This document shows, piece by piece, positions 8,158 to 18,526 of a DNA stretch of 64,000 nucleotides. The stretch covers positions 3,564,853-3,628,852 of the forward strand of contig CP054936.1 of the NCBI GenBank assembly GCA_013364255.1, in the 5' to 3' direction. The stretch comes from Streptomyces seoulensis (lineage in GTDB: Bacteria > Actinomycetota > Actinomycetes > Streptomycetales > Streptomycetaceae). Below the pieces are notes generated by a model. That model saw nothing but the letters and a program-made list of their open reading frames with translations. It did no database searches and was not told the DNA's origin. How positions within the stretch are numbered: the stretch's first letter is position 1; the number at the start of each line of letters is the position of its first letter. The position numbers and the translations under genes are program-made.

Positions 8158-8226
8158 TCAGGCCATGTGCGCGAACATCGCGGCGGACAGGGTGCTCAGG
8201 GCGTACTTGAGGTAGTGCTTGACCAT
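8158..8226 (-). CDS. 22-residue amphipathic/hydrophobic peptide
   Basis: A very short ORF begins at ATG 8226 and ends at TGA 8160-8158. It has an excellent ribosome site (GGGAGGT, 6 nt before the ATG), which is why I believe it is translated. The product starts MVKHYLKYAL and continues with a small-residue stretch STLSAAMFA, ending HMA. Lysines and His sit at the N-terminus, followed by a hydrophobic helix with an A-x-A-like end, so it looks like a bare signal peptide or a membrane-active/pheromone-like peptide. It is the first gene of the minus-strand set with the PaaK-like ligase and GxGD protease. I do not recognise a family. It could be a modified precursor, an AgrD/ComX-like signal or, less likely, a leader peptide. 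Confidence 0.6.
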   Translation of the reverse strand: MVKHYLKYALSTLSAAMFAHMA

Positions 8227-8764
8227 GGTCGGGACCTCCCTCGTGAGGCGTCGCCGGTCGGCGGCGCGGCGTGGTGGTGCGCGGCCGGCCGGGTGCGGCC
8301 GGTGAGCAGCGGCAGTCTAGGAACCCGTACCGGCCACCACTAGATGTCATGCACTGATAAATCACGCGAGCGCCCGACTAGTTGTGGAGTGCGAGGTTCC
8401 GCATGATCGCGGAACGCCGGAGTCCGGTCCACGGAATCCGGGAGTCCGGTTCGCGGAATGCCGAAGTCCGCTCGCGGAACGCGGGCGTCCACCCCGGCGC
8501 ACGCGCCGCGCCCGCGCGGTGCCCGCCCGCCGGGCGGCCGCCTCCCCTCGCCTCCACTCGCCCCCTGACGCCCTGTCACTTCCTCTCGGAACGGTCAAGA
8601 ATTCGTTAGTACGCCGAAGCATCGGAATAGTCGCCCAGGCGTACGAGGTTTCACCCGGCACCGGTCGCGATGATCAGCGACGCCCCCGGACGATCAGCGA
8701 CCCCGCTCTCTCCGACCCATCCTCTCCGACCCCTCTTTCGACGACGGCCTGGAGGCCACCCTCA
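8227..8764. promoter_or_regulatory. Divergent promoter region, peptide set / MFS pump
   Basis: These 538 bp hold no convincing gene. Next to the peptide gene there is a minus-strand -10-like TAGACT (8319-8314) in a relatively AT-richer patch (8316-8390). An inverted repeat GTTCCGC / GCGGAAC lies at 8396-8402 and 8409-8415 and leads into a 22-bp direct-repeat array (8407-8490). The MFS start at 8765 is preceded by GGAGG. The plus-strand frame is open across much of this region but has no ribosome site or domain signal, so I treat it as noncoding. Confidence 0.5.
8407..8490. repeat. Four 22-bp direct repeats, probable operator array
   Basis: Units 8407-8428, 8429-8450, 8451-8471 and 8472-8490 share a consensus close to TCGCGGAAYGCCGGAGTCCG. 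The spacing of about two helical turns would place bound proteins on one DNA face. The array lies between the peptide gene and the MFS pump, and no regulator gene is adjacent. Confidence 0.7.
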
Positions 8765-11375
<2,611 letters not shown>

Positions 11376-11385
11376 AGTCGCTGTC

Positions 11386-12345
11386 GTGTCGTACACGGAC
11401 CCCGACCTCGTTCCGCCGCGGCCCGAGCGGCCCGAACACCCCGGCCGTCCCGGCCGCCCGCGCCGCCGGCCGGCCGTCGCCGGCGTCGCGCTGGTCTGCG
11501 GCGCGCTGCTGGGCTGGCTGGCGTACGAGACGACGGCGGCCTCGGACCCCGCCTCCGGCCCGGGGGCGGCGCACACGGCCGGGGTCACCGCGCCGGCCGC
11601 CTCGTCCGCGTCCGCCCCGGCGGGCGGGGACGGCAAGGGCGCCGCGGCCGCCGGATCGCTCAAGGGCAAGGTCGTCGTCATCGACCCGGGCCACAACCCG
11701 GGCAACGTCCGGCACACCGCCGAGATCGCCCGCCAGGTGGACATCGGCACCCACCGCAAGGAGTGCGACACCACCGGCACCGCCACCGACGCCGGTTACG
11801 CCGAGGCCCGGTTCACCCTGGACGTGGCGCACCGGCTGCGCACCCTGCTCGAACGGCAGGGCGTCACGGTGAAGTTGACGCACGACGACGGCTCGCCCGC
11901 CTGGGGTCCGTGCGTGGACGAGCGGGCCCGGATCGGCAACGCGGCGCACGCGGACGCCGCCGTCTCCATCCACGCCGACGGCTCGGCGCCCGGCAACCGC
12001 GGCTTCCACGTCATCCTCCCGGCGGCCGTGCACTCCGGCGCCGCCGACACCCGCCCGATCGCGGCCGCCTCCAAGAAGCTCGGGACGGCGATCGTGGGGG
12101 ACTTCGCCCGCGTGACGGGCGAGCCGGCCTCGAACTACCTCGGCGGCGGCACCGGTCTCGTCACGCGCGAGGATCTGGGTGGTCTCAATCTGTCAACGGT
12201 TCCCAAGGTCTTCATCGAGTGCGGCAACATGCGCGACGGCCGGGACGCGGCACGGCTCACCAGCGGTGACTGGCGGCAGCAGGCCGCGCAGGGGTTGTCT
12301 GAGGGAATCGTGAGTTTCCTGCGCGGGCAGGCGACGCCGCGTTGA
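11386..12345 (+). CDS. Secreted N-acetylmuramoyl-L-alanine amidase (Amidase_3)
   Basis: This 319-residue protein has an N-terminal cytoplasmic segment rich in Pro and Arg, one membrane/signal anchor (about residues 25-46, VAGVALVCGALLGWLAYET), an Ala/Ser linker and a zinc amidase_3 domain from about residue 90. The zinc/catalytic set is visible: His in VVIDPGHNPG, Glu in AEARFTLDVAHRL, His in AVSIHADGS and Glu in FIECGNMRD. It should cleave the bond between muramic acid and the peptide stem in peptidoglycan outside the membrane. The GTG at 11386 lies 7 nt after TAGAGT (11373-11378), suggesting leaderless expression from a promoter overlapping the upstream stop codon. Confidence 0.9.
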   Translation: MSYTDPDLVPPRPERPEHPGRPGRPRRRPAVAGVALVCGALLGWLAYETTAASDPASGPGAAHTAGVTAPAASSASAPAGGDGKGAAAAGSLKGKVVVIDPGHNPGNVRHTAEIARQVDIGTHRKECDTTGTATDAGYAEARFTLDVAHRLRTLLERQGVTVKLTHDDGSPAWGPCVDERARIGNAAHADAAVSIHADGSAPGNRGFHVILPAAVHSGAADTRPIAAASKKLGTAIVGDFARVTGEPASNYLGGGTGLVTREDLGGLNLSTVPKVFIECGNMRDGRDAARLTSGDWRQQAAQGLSEGIVSFLRGQATPR

Positions 12346-12488
12346 TCTCTGCGGACAGCCTCACCGTACGGGCGATAGTGTCACTCCTACGATGAGAGGG
12401 CACCCCCACGCTTCGCACCAGGGCCTGACGGCGACCTGGTGACAGCGACGCCTCTACCGACGACGAGACGACCTACGAAGGACCTGAC

Positions 12489-13316
12489 GTGAATATCCGC
12501 TCCCTCACTCGGGGCGACGGCGTGGTGATCGGAGCAGCGGTGTTGCTGTTCATCGCGTCGTTCCTCGACTACTACTCCTACTCCATGTCCGGCTACTCCA
12601 GCAGCCAGAACGCGTGGGAGTCCCTCGGGACCGGCCTCGGCATCTACATGGGGGCCGTCATCGGCGCCGCCCTGATCGTCCTCAACCGCTGCCTGCCGCA
12701 GCCGCGCAAGGTGGCCGGTCTCGACCTCGGGACGATCGGCGTGGGCTTCACCGTCCTGGCCGCGTGGATCTTCTTCTGGTCGCTGGTGGACGTGCCGAGC
12801 GGCATCGAAGCGGGCGCGGGCCTGATCCTCGGCTTCATCGGGGCGCTCGTCCTGGCCGCCGCGGCCGTCGCCACCCCGCTGGTCCCCGCCCTCCAGGCCG
12901 CCCTGATCCCGGCCCAGCGCCCCATCGCCCCGCAGCCCTACGGCGCGCAGCCGCCCAGTGGCTACGGCTACCCGGGCGCCCAGCCGCAGGCCGGTCAGCC
13001 CGGCCAGCCCTACGGCGCCCAACCGCAGCCGGGTCAGCCCCAGCCCTACGGCGCCCAGCAGCAGGCGCCCGCGCAGCCGCAGACGGCCGGCGCGTCCGCC
13101 CCGCAGTCGGCGGCGCCGTTCTCGCCGTTCTGGTACGCGGTGCCCGCGCCGCGTCCGCTGTTCGGGGAGGACGGTGCGCCCACCCCGGTCGCCGAACTGT
13201 CGCCGGGCGTCTGGTACCTGGCGGTGGAGCAGCGCGGCCAGGGCCTGCTGACGGAGATGCAGGACGGCCGCCGCGGTGTCCTCCAGGACGCCTCGGACAT
13301 CCAGCGCGGCAGCTGA
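12489..13316 (+). CDS. Four-helix membrane protein with PQ-rich linker
   Basis: This 275-residue protein has four predicted membrane helices in residues 10-140. A Pro/Gln/Gly/Tyr-rich repeat follows (GAQPQ/QPYGAQ units, about 145-205). A compact C-terminal part (about 215-275, PTPVAELSPGVWYLAVEQRGQGLLTEMQDGRRGVLQD) looks like a small cytoplasmic beta domain. The arrangement resembles the DUF5336-type membrane proteins of actinobacteria. The GTG at 12489 follows GAAGGA. The function is unknown. Confidence 0.75.
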   Translation: MNIRSLTRGDGVVIGAAVLLFIASFLDYYSYSMSGYSSSQNAWESLGTGLGIYMGAVIGAALIVLNRCLPQPRKVAGLDLGTIGVGFTVLAAWIFFWSLVDVPSGIEAGAGLILGFIGALVLAAAAVATPLVPALQAALIPAQRPIAPQPYGAQPPSGYGYPGAQPQAGQPGQPYGAQPQPGQPQPYGAQQQAPAQPQTAGASAPQSAAPFSPFWYAVPAPRPLFGEDGAPTPVAELSPGVWYLAVEQRGQGLLTEMQDGRRGVLQDASDIQRGS

Positions 13317-13347
13317 ACCGCCCGCCGGTCCACGGCTGAACCGGCTG

Positions 13348-13389
13348 AACGGCCCTGCGGCCCCTCGTCCTTGCGGGCGGGGGGCCGTT
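13348..13389. terminator. Hairpin between convergent genes
   Basis: AACGGCCC at 13348-13355 pairs with GGGCCGTT at 13382-13389, with further GC-rich pairing inside. It sits in the gap between convergent genes ending at 13316 and 13415. Confidence 0.65.
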
Positions 13390-13414
13390 GCCGTGCGGAC
13401 GGCGGGGCGCGGCC

Positions 13415-13999
13415 TCAGGGGTTGGCGTTGGCGCCCTGCCTGAGGTCGCCGGTGGACGGCACCTTGTCCTTGACCGGCGCCCCGGCGTCCTTGCCCGCGT
13501 CCTTCACCTTGTTGATGGTGTCGTTGAAGCTCTGGGCGGCCGAGCCGTCGCCCTTGCGGAGCTTGGCGGGCAGGTCCTTGAGCCCGGCGATGGCCTCGTT
13601 GAGCGGGGCGAGCGCCTTGGAGAGGAGGGGGTCGCCCTGCGCGTTGCGCACCGCCGCCTTGAGCCGGTTGTAGGTGAAGGCGCCGGCCAGACCGGCCTTG
13701 ACGAGCGTCACCTTGCGGCCGTGCGCGCCCTTCTTGAACTTGCCCTCCTTGTACGGTTTCCAGATCCACTGGTAGGTGGCTCCGGCCGCGAGGCCCGCGT
13801 TGGCCACGAAGCGGGTCTTGGCGAACTTCTGCCGCTCCGCCGACGTGGTCGGACTGGGGGTGGCGGCGGCGGCGACGGCCGCGGGACGGCCGGTGCGCTG
13901 CCCTCCGCCCTGGTTCGTGGCCCACGCGGCGGAGCCGGCGAGCAGGGCGCAGCACAGGGTGAGCGCCACGGCGAGGCGCCGTATCGGTACGACGGGCAC
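13415..13999 (-). CDS. Secreted helical protein of unknown function
   Basis: This 194-residue protein has a clear Sec signal peptide (VPIRRLAVALTLCCALLAGSAAWA). The mature part is rich in Lys, Ala and Gly with amphipathic helices (KFAKTRFVANAGLAAGATYQW..., LSKALAPLNEAIAGLKDLPAKL, FNDTINKVKDAGKDAG). It has no cysteines in the mature chain and no recognisable catalytic motif. The GTG at 13999 follows GGAGGACACC. It is a stand-alone gene, convergent with the four-helix protein. It may be a conserved Streptomyces exported protein. Confidence 0.75.
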   Translation of the reverse strand: MPVVPIRRLAVALTLCCALLAGSAAWATNQGGGQRTGRPAAVAAAATPSPTTSAERQKFAKTRFVANAGLAAGATYQWIWKPYKEGKFKKGAHGRKVTLVKAGLAGAFTYNRLKAAVRNAQGDPLLSKALAPLNEAIAGLKDLPAKLRKGDGSAAQSFNDTINKVKDAGKDAGAPVKDKVPSTGDLRQGANANP

Positions 14000-14148
14000 G
14001 GTGTCCTCCGCATCGTGTTGCTTCGGGTTCTCCGTCGGTCCGTGTGAACCGGGTCATACCGCCCGAAACAGGATACGGGTCGTACCGGCCGGGTCACCGC
14101 CCGTGCGCGGTACAGGTTTCAACCGGGGAGGCGGGGCAGTCGAACACC

Positions 14149-14442
14149 ATGTCCCCTCGATATCGCACGGGTTCCAACTCCGCCGGTACGGTCATCGCGG
14201 TGGTAGCGGACGTGATGGCCGCCATCCTCGGTCTGTGGATACTGATGTATCTGCTGGACGCCAACCGCGCCAACGATCTGGTCCAGTGGATCCACAGCGC
14301 GGCGAACTGGCTCGCCGGCTGGTCCCGCGACCTGTTCACCTTCGACCGGGCGTGGGCCCGGGTGGTGGCGGGCTACGGTCTGGCCGCCGTGGTGTACCTG
14401 TTCGTCGGGCACGCCCTCGCCAACCGCCTGCACCGGCACTGA
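14149..14442 (+). CDS. Small two-helix membrane protein
   Basis: This 97-residue protein has two hydrophobic segments, at about residues 12-36 (AGTVIAVVADVMAAILGLWILMYLL) and 73-90 (VVAGYGLAAVVYLFVGHAL), joined by an amphipathic Trp-rich region. I start it at ATG 14149 (MSPRYRTGSNS) because the upstream extension to 14044 is uncharacteristic. A GGGGAGG is present but rather far (about 17 nt). I know of no function; similar small membrane proteins are common beside Streptomyces cell-envelope genes. Confidence 0.6.
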   Translation: MSPRYRTGSNSAGTVIAVVADVMAAILGLWILMYLLDANRANDLVQWIHSAANWLAGWSRDLFTFDRAWARVVAGYGLAAVVYLFVGHALANRLHRH

Positions 14443-14467
14443 CCGGGCGTCCCGGGCGGCGGGAGCG

Positions 14468-14490
14468 CCCTGCGGCTCACGGCCGCAGGG
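14468..14490. terminator. Perfect 9-bp hairpin over a convergent gene end
   Basis: CCCTGCGGC (14468-14476) pairs with GCCGCAGGG (14482-14490). It spans the stop codon of the minus-strand gene ending at 14477 and follows the plus-strand gene ending at 14442, so it may stop transcription from both sides. Confidence 0.6.
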
Positions 14491-15565
14491 CCTCCCCGTC
14501 GCAGCAGTCCGGGTCCAGGCCCCTGGGCAGCCGGTCGCCGGCGAAGACCGTGCAGGTGGGCTCGTGCCCGCCGAGCGCGGCCACCGCGAGCAGCAGCGAG
14601 CCGGCCGTCCACGTGGTCAGCTCGCGCGGCCATATGGCGTCGTCGGCGAAGACGTAGCCCGTCCAGTACAGGCCGGTCTCCGGATCGCGCAGGTGCTGGA
14701 TGGACTTGAGCACCTCCAGCGCGCGGTCGGACTCGCCCACCGCCCACAGGGTGAGGGCGAGTTCGGCCGACTCGCCGCCGGTCACCCACGGGTTGGGCAC
14801 CACGCAGCGCACCCCGAGGCCGGGCACCACGAAGCGGTCCCAGTCGGCCTCGATGCGCTCCTTGGCCTCCGCGCCGGTCAGCGCCCCGCCGAGGACCGGG
14901 TAGTACCAGTCCATCGAGTAGCGGTCCTTGTCGAGGAACCGCTCGGGGTGCCGGCGGATCGCGTGGCGCAGCGCACCGGCCGCCAACTCCCAGTCGGGTT
15001 GGGGCTCTTCGCGCTGTTCGGCGATGGCGAGCGCGCAGCACAGCGCGTGGTGGACCGAGGAGGAGCCGGTCAGCAGGGCGTCCTCGGCGGCGGTGCCGTC
15101 GTCCTCCCGCTTCCAGCCGATCTGCCCGCCGGGCCGCTGGAGCCGCAGCACGAACTCCACCGCCGCGTACACCACCGGCCACATGCGGTCCAGGAAGGTG
15201 TCGTCGCCGGTGGCGAGGTAGTGGTGCCAGACGCCGACGGCGACGTAGGCGACGAAGTTCGTCTCCCGGCCGCGGTCGGTGACGGCGTCGTGCGCGCCGT
15301 CGGTGTAGGCGGCGTACCAGGAGCCGTCGGGCAGCTGGTGCCGGGCGAGCCAGGCGTAGGCCCGCTCGGCGGCCTCGTGCTCGCCCGCGGCGTCCAGTCC
15401 CATCGCGGCCTCGACGTGGTCCCACGGGTCGAGGTGGTGGCCGCGGAACCACGGGATCGCCCCGTCCTCCCGCTGCGCGGCGAGGATGCCGCGCACGGTG
15501 GCGGCGGCCTGCTCCGCGGTGAGGACCCCGGGCAGGACGAGGTGTTCTGTCCGGGGCGTGGTCAC
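14477..15565 (-). CDS. Alpha/alpha-toroid protein (prenyltransferase-like repeat)
   Basis: This 362-residue soluble protein is made of alpha-helical hairpin repeats with the QxxDGSW-type turns of terpene-cyclase/prenyltransferase or six-hairpin glycosidase barrels (ILAAQREDGAIPWFRGHHLDPWDHVEAA; WLARHQLPDGSWYAAY; RLQRPGGQIGWK; HLRDPETGLYWTGY). Conserved acidic and aromatic residues line these turns. It is the third gene of an operon with a GT4 glycosyltransferase and a methyltransferase; its GTG start overlaps the methyltransferase stop by 4 bp. A role in building or trimming a glycosylated lipid is plausible, but the true reaction is unknown. Confidence 0.75.
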   Translation of the reverse strand: MTTPRTEHLVLPGVLTAEQAAATVRGILAAQREDGAIPWFRGHHLDPWDHVEAAMGLDAAGEHEAAERAYAWLARHQLPDGSWYAAYTDGAHDAVTDRGRETNFVAYVAVGVWHHYLATGDDTFLDRMWPVVYAAVEFVLRLQRPGGQIGWKREDDGTAAEDALLTGSSSVHHALCCALAIAEQREEPQPDWELAAGALRHAIRRHPERFLDKDRYSMDWYYPVLGGALTGAEAKERIEADWDRFVVPGLGVRCVVPNPWVTGGESAELALTLWAVGESDRALEVLKSIQHLRDPETGLYWTGYVFADDAIWPRELTTWTAGSLLLAVAALGGHEPTCTVFAGDRLPRGLDPDCCDGEALRP

Positions 15566-16296
15566 TGGGCGGCCGCCCGGGGCAGGTGCGGCTTGGTCGC
15601 GTAGGCCACGAAGCTCTTGCCGATCAGCGGGTTGAGCGCCTGCTCGGCGACCCGGGTGGCCAGCGGCTTCTTCATGATGTCCCAGACCAGCAGCTTGTGG
15701 TACGCCCGCACCGGCAGCGCCTTGTCGTTGTCGACGCCGAAGGCGCACTTGAGCCACCAGTACGGCGAGTGCAGCGCGTGGGCGTGGTGCGTGCCGTACG
15801 GCTTGAGGCCGGCCTCGCGGATCCTGGCGAGCAGTTCGTCGGCCTTGTAGATGCGGATGTGGCCGCCCTCGACCTCGTGGTAGGCGTCGGAGAGGGACCA
15901 GCAGACCTTCTCGGGGCCGTAGCGCGGGACGGTGATCGCGATCCGGCCGCCGGGCTTGAGCACGCGGACCATCTCGGCGAGGACGCCCTTGTCGTCGGGG
16001 ATGTGCTCCATCACCTCGGAGATGATCACGACGTCGAAGGACTCGTCGGGGAAGGGCAGGTGGAGGGCGTCGCCCTCCATGGCGGTGGCGGTGGCCCCGG
16101 CGGGCGCCTCGCCGGCCTCCTTCATCGCGGCGAACCACTTGGCGACCTCGCGGATCTCCTCGCCGTTCTGGTCCAGCGCCACGACCTGCGCGCCGCGCCG
16201 GTAGCACTCGAACGCGTGCCGGCCGGCGCCGCAGCCGAGGTCCAGGACGCGGTCGCCCGCGGCGAGCGGGAACCGGGAGAAGTCGACGGTCAGCAC
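15562..16296 (-). CDS. Class I SAM-dependent methyltransferase
   Basis: This 244-residue methyltransferase has a typical motif I VLDLGCGAGRHAFE (near residue 18), motif II VVALDQNGEE, the acidic MEGDALHLPFPDESFDVVIISEVMEHIPD, and post motifs VLKPGGRIAITVPRYGPE. The GTG start at 16296 overlaps the end of the upstream glycosyltransferase gene by 7 bp, and its stop overlaps the downstream gene by 4 bp, so the three are translated as a unit. It probably methylates a glycosyl-lipid or sugar product of its neighbours. Confidence 0.88.
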   Translation of the reverse strand: MLTVDFSRFPLAAGDRVLDLGCGAGRHAFECYRRGAQVVALDQNGEEIREVAKWFAAMKEAGEAPAGATATAMEGDALHLPFPDESFDVVIISEVMEHIPDDKGVLAEMVRVLKPGGRIAITVPRYGPEKVCWSLSDAYHEVEGGHIRIYKADELLARIREAGLKPYGTHHAHALHSPYWWLKCAFGVDNDKALPVRAYHKLLVWDIMKKPLATRVAEQALNPLIGKSFVAYATKPHLPRAAAQ

Positions 16297-17705
16297 GTGG
16301 CCCTGCTTTCGGTGTGCTCGGAGTGGTCGCCGGTGGTCGGGGCGGCCGCCGCGGGGCGGCCGGTGGTCGGGGGCGCGGGGCGCGCGGGCGCGGCCGGGGC
16401 GGCGATGGCCTCGCGGTAGCGGGCGACGGTGCCCTCGGCGGCCCGGGCCCAGGTGAAGTGCGCGAGGACCCGCGCGCGGCCGGCGGCGCCCAGGCGCGTC
16501 CGCAGCTCGGGGTCGCCCAGCAGCCGGGTCAGCGCGGCGGCCAGCGCGCCGGGCTCGCCCGGCGGCACCGCGAGGCAGGTCTCGCCGTCGCGCCCGGCCA
16601 CCTCCGGAATGGCGCCGCCGGTGGTGGCGACCAGCGGGGTGCCGGTGGCCATCGCCTCGGCGGCCGGCAGCGAGAAGCCCTCGTACAGCGACGGCACGCA
16701 GGCCGCCTCGGCGGAGCGGACCAGGTCGACCAGTTCGGCGTCGGAGATGCCCTTGACGAAGTCGACGGCGCCTTCCAGGCCGTAGCGCTCGATCGCCTGG
16801 GCGACGGGGCCCTCCGCGGGCCGCTTGCCGACGACGACGAGGTGGGCGGCGGGGTGTTCGGCGCGCACCTTCGCCAGCGCCTCGACCAGGAAGACCAGCC
16901 CCTTGAGCGGGACGTCGGCGCTGGAGGTGGTGACGATGCGGCCGGGCACCTTCGCCACCGACGGGTCGGGCGCGAACAGGTCGGTGTCGGCGCCGATGTG
17001 GACGACGTGGATGCGGTCGGGGCGCACCCCGAGGTGGTCGACGATCTCCTGGCGGGAGGTGCCGGAGACGGTGAGCACGGACGGCAGCCTGCGCGCGACC
17101 CGCTTCTGCATGCGGGTGAAGGCGTACCAGCGGCGTACGGACCACTGCCGCTGGCGGGTCTGCGCGGCGTCCAGCTCCAGCCTCCGGTCCACGGTGATGG
17201 GGTGGTGGATGGTGGTGACCAGGGGCGCGCCGACGTCGCCGAGGAGGCCGTAGCCGAGCGTCTGGTTGTCGTGCACGACGTCGAACTCGCCGCGGCGGGC
17301 GCGCAGATGGCGGCGGGCGCGCAGCGAGAAGGTCAGCGGTTCGGGGAAGCCGCCGGTCCACATGGTGGCGACCTCCAGCGCGTCGACCCAGTCGCGGTAC
17401 TCGTCGCGCTTCGGGGTGCGGAAGGGGTCCGGCTGGCGGTAGAGGTCGAGGCTGGGCAGCTCGGTGAGGCTCAGGCGCTGGGCGGCCGGGCCGTCGAGGG
17501 CGTCGAGCACGGGGTAGGGCTGGGAGCCGATCACCTCCACCCGGTGGCCGAGGCGGGCCAGTTCGCGGGAGAGGTGGCGGACGTAGACGCCCTGGCCGCC
17601 GCAGAACGGGTTGCCCTTGTAGGTGAGGAGCGCGATTCCGAGCGGTCGCCCGCCGTCGGCTGCGAGGCCCTGCGAGGACTCCGCCTGACTGGCCTCAGCG
17701 GACAC
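16290..17705 (-). CDS. GT4-family glycosyltransferase
   Basis: This 471-residue GT-B glycosyltransferase has an N-terminal acceptor domain starting LGIALLTYKGNPFCGGQGVYVRHLSRELARLGHRVEVIG. The C-terminal nucleotide-sugar domain has the GT4 signature VPSLYEGFSLPAAEAMATGTPLVAT and the conserved E-x7-E region. The tail after about residue 440 is Pro/Ala-rich. It has no signal peptide and is probably membrane-associated. GTG 17705 is preferred because GAAGGGG precedes it. It is the first gene of the minus-strand operon and diverges from a KstR-like regulator gene. A perfect KstR box lies between them, so its promoter is likely under that control. Confidence 0.88.
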   Translation of the reverse strand: MSAEASQAESSQGLAADGGRPLGIALLTYKGNPFCGGQGVYVRHLSRELARLGHRVEVIGSQPYPVLDALDGPAAQRLSLTELPSLDLYRQPDPFRTPKRDEYRDWVDALEVATMWTGGFPEPLTFSLRARRHLRARRGEFDVVHDNQTLGYGLLGDVGAPLVTTIHHPITVDRRLELDAAQTRQRQWSVRRWYAFTRMQKRVARRLPSVLTVSGTSRQEIVDHLGVRPDRIHVVHIGADTDLFAPDPSVAKVPGRIVTTSSADVPLKGLVFLVEALAKVRAEHPAAHLVVVGKRPAEGPVAQAIERYGLEGAVDFVKGISDAELVDLVRSAEAACVPSLYEGFSLPAAEAMATGTPLVATTGGAIPEVAGRDGETCLAVPPGEPGALAAALTRLLGDPELRTRLGAAGRARVLAHFTWARAAEGTVARYREAIAAPAAPARPAPPTTGRPAAAAPTTGDHSEHTESRATC

Positions 17706-17759
17706 TCTGGGCCCCCTTCTGACTGCGCTGTCCCGCGAGGTTACGCCGGGTCGTCGATC

Positions 17760-17773
17760 TAGAACAAGTTTCA
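17760..17773. promoter_or_regulatory. KstR-type operator
   Basis: TAGAACAAGTTTCA matches the known KstR consensus TnnAACnnGTTnnA at every fixed position. It lies 54 bp upstream of the glycosyltransferase start and 141 bp upstream of the kstR-like start, where it could control both promoters. Confidence 0.75.
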
Positions 17774-17914
17774 GACTTGATCGTCCAGGAAGCTCCGAAT
17801 CTACCGGCAGGTAGCCTCGCCGCAAGGCGGTGGAACGGGTGATTCACGCCACGGCCGGGGCCCTGGCATGCTGTCTGGTCGCACGCCCTCACCGACTGTC
17901 ACGGAACGGGACCC

Positions 17915-18526
17915 ATGCCTGCGGAGATCCGTATCACGCGCCCCTGCCCGGCACCCCTGACCGAGCGGCAGGAGGCCCGCCGGCGCCGCATCCTGCACGC
18001 CAGCGCGCAGCTGGCCTGCCGGGGCGGGTTCGACGCGGTGCAGATGCGGGAGGTGGCGGAGTCCTCGCAGGTCGCCCTCGGCACGCTCTACCGGTACTTC
18101 CCGTCCAAGGTGCACCTGCTGGTGGCCACGATGCACGACCAGCTGGAGCGGATGCGCGGCACCCTGCGCGCCAAGCCGCCGGCCGGTGCGACCGCCTCCG
18201 AACGGGTGACGGAGACCCTGCTCCGCGCCTTCCGCGCGCTGCGGCGCGAGCCCCGGCTCGCCGACGCGATGGTGCGCGCCCTGACCTTCGCCGACAGCGG
18301 CGTCTCGGCCGAGGTGGAGCGGGTGCTCCGGCAGACGACGGCGATCATCCTGGAGGCGATGGGGCAGGACGCCGACCCCACCGACGAGCAGCTCTCCGCG
18401 ATCCGGGTCATCGAGCACACCTGGCACTCGGCCCTGATCACCTGGCTCGCGGGCCGCGCGTCCACGGCCCAGGTCGAGACGGACGTGGCGACGGCGTGCC
18501 GGCTGATCGATCTGACGCGGGCGTGA
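17915..18526 (+). CDS. kstR: KstR-like TetR-family regulator
   Basis: This 203-residue TetR-family repressor has an N-terminal HTH (RRRRILHASAQLACRGGFDAV..., then MREVAESSQVALGTLYRYFPSKVHLLVATM), which is close in wording to mycobacterial KstR, the steroid/cholesterol-catabolism repressor that binds a CoA thioester. The C-terminal ligand domain is all-helical. The ATG at 17915 follows GGAACGG. The presence of an exact KstR box in its own promoter region supports the assignment. Unlike in mycobacteria, no sterol-degradation genes are adjacent; the divergent glycosyltransferase operon is the visible candidate target. Confidence 0.78.
   Translation: MPAEIRITRPCPAPLTERQEARRRRILHASAQLACRGGFDAVQMREVAESSQVALGTLYRYFPSKVHLLVATMHDQLERMRGTLRAKPPAGATASERVTETLLRAFRALRREPRLADAMVRALTFADSGVSAEVERVLRQTTAIILEAMGQDADPTDEQLSAIRVIEHTWHSALITWLAGRASTAQVETDVATACRLIDLTRA

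Noticed and set aside
8384..8764. N-terminal extension of the MFS pump through the repeat array
   Set aside because: The frame is open, but the sequence is Arg/Pro-rich and lacks a start signal; GGAGG before ATG 8765 decides the start.
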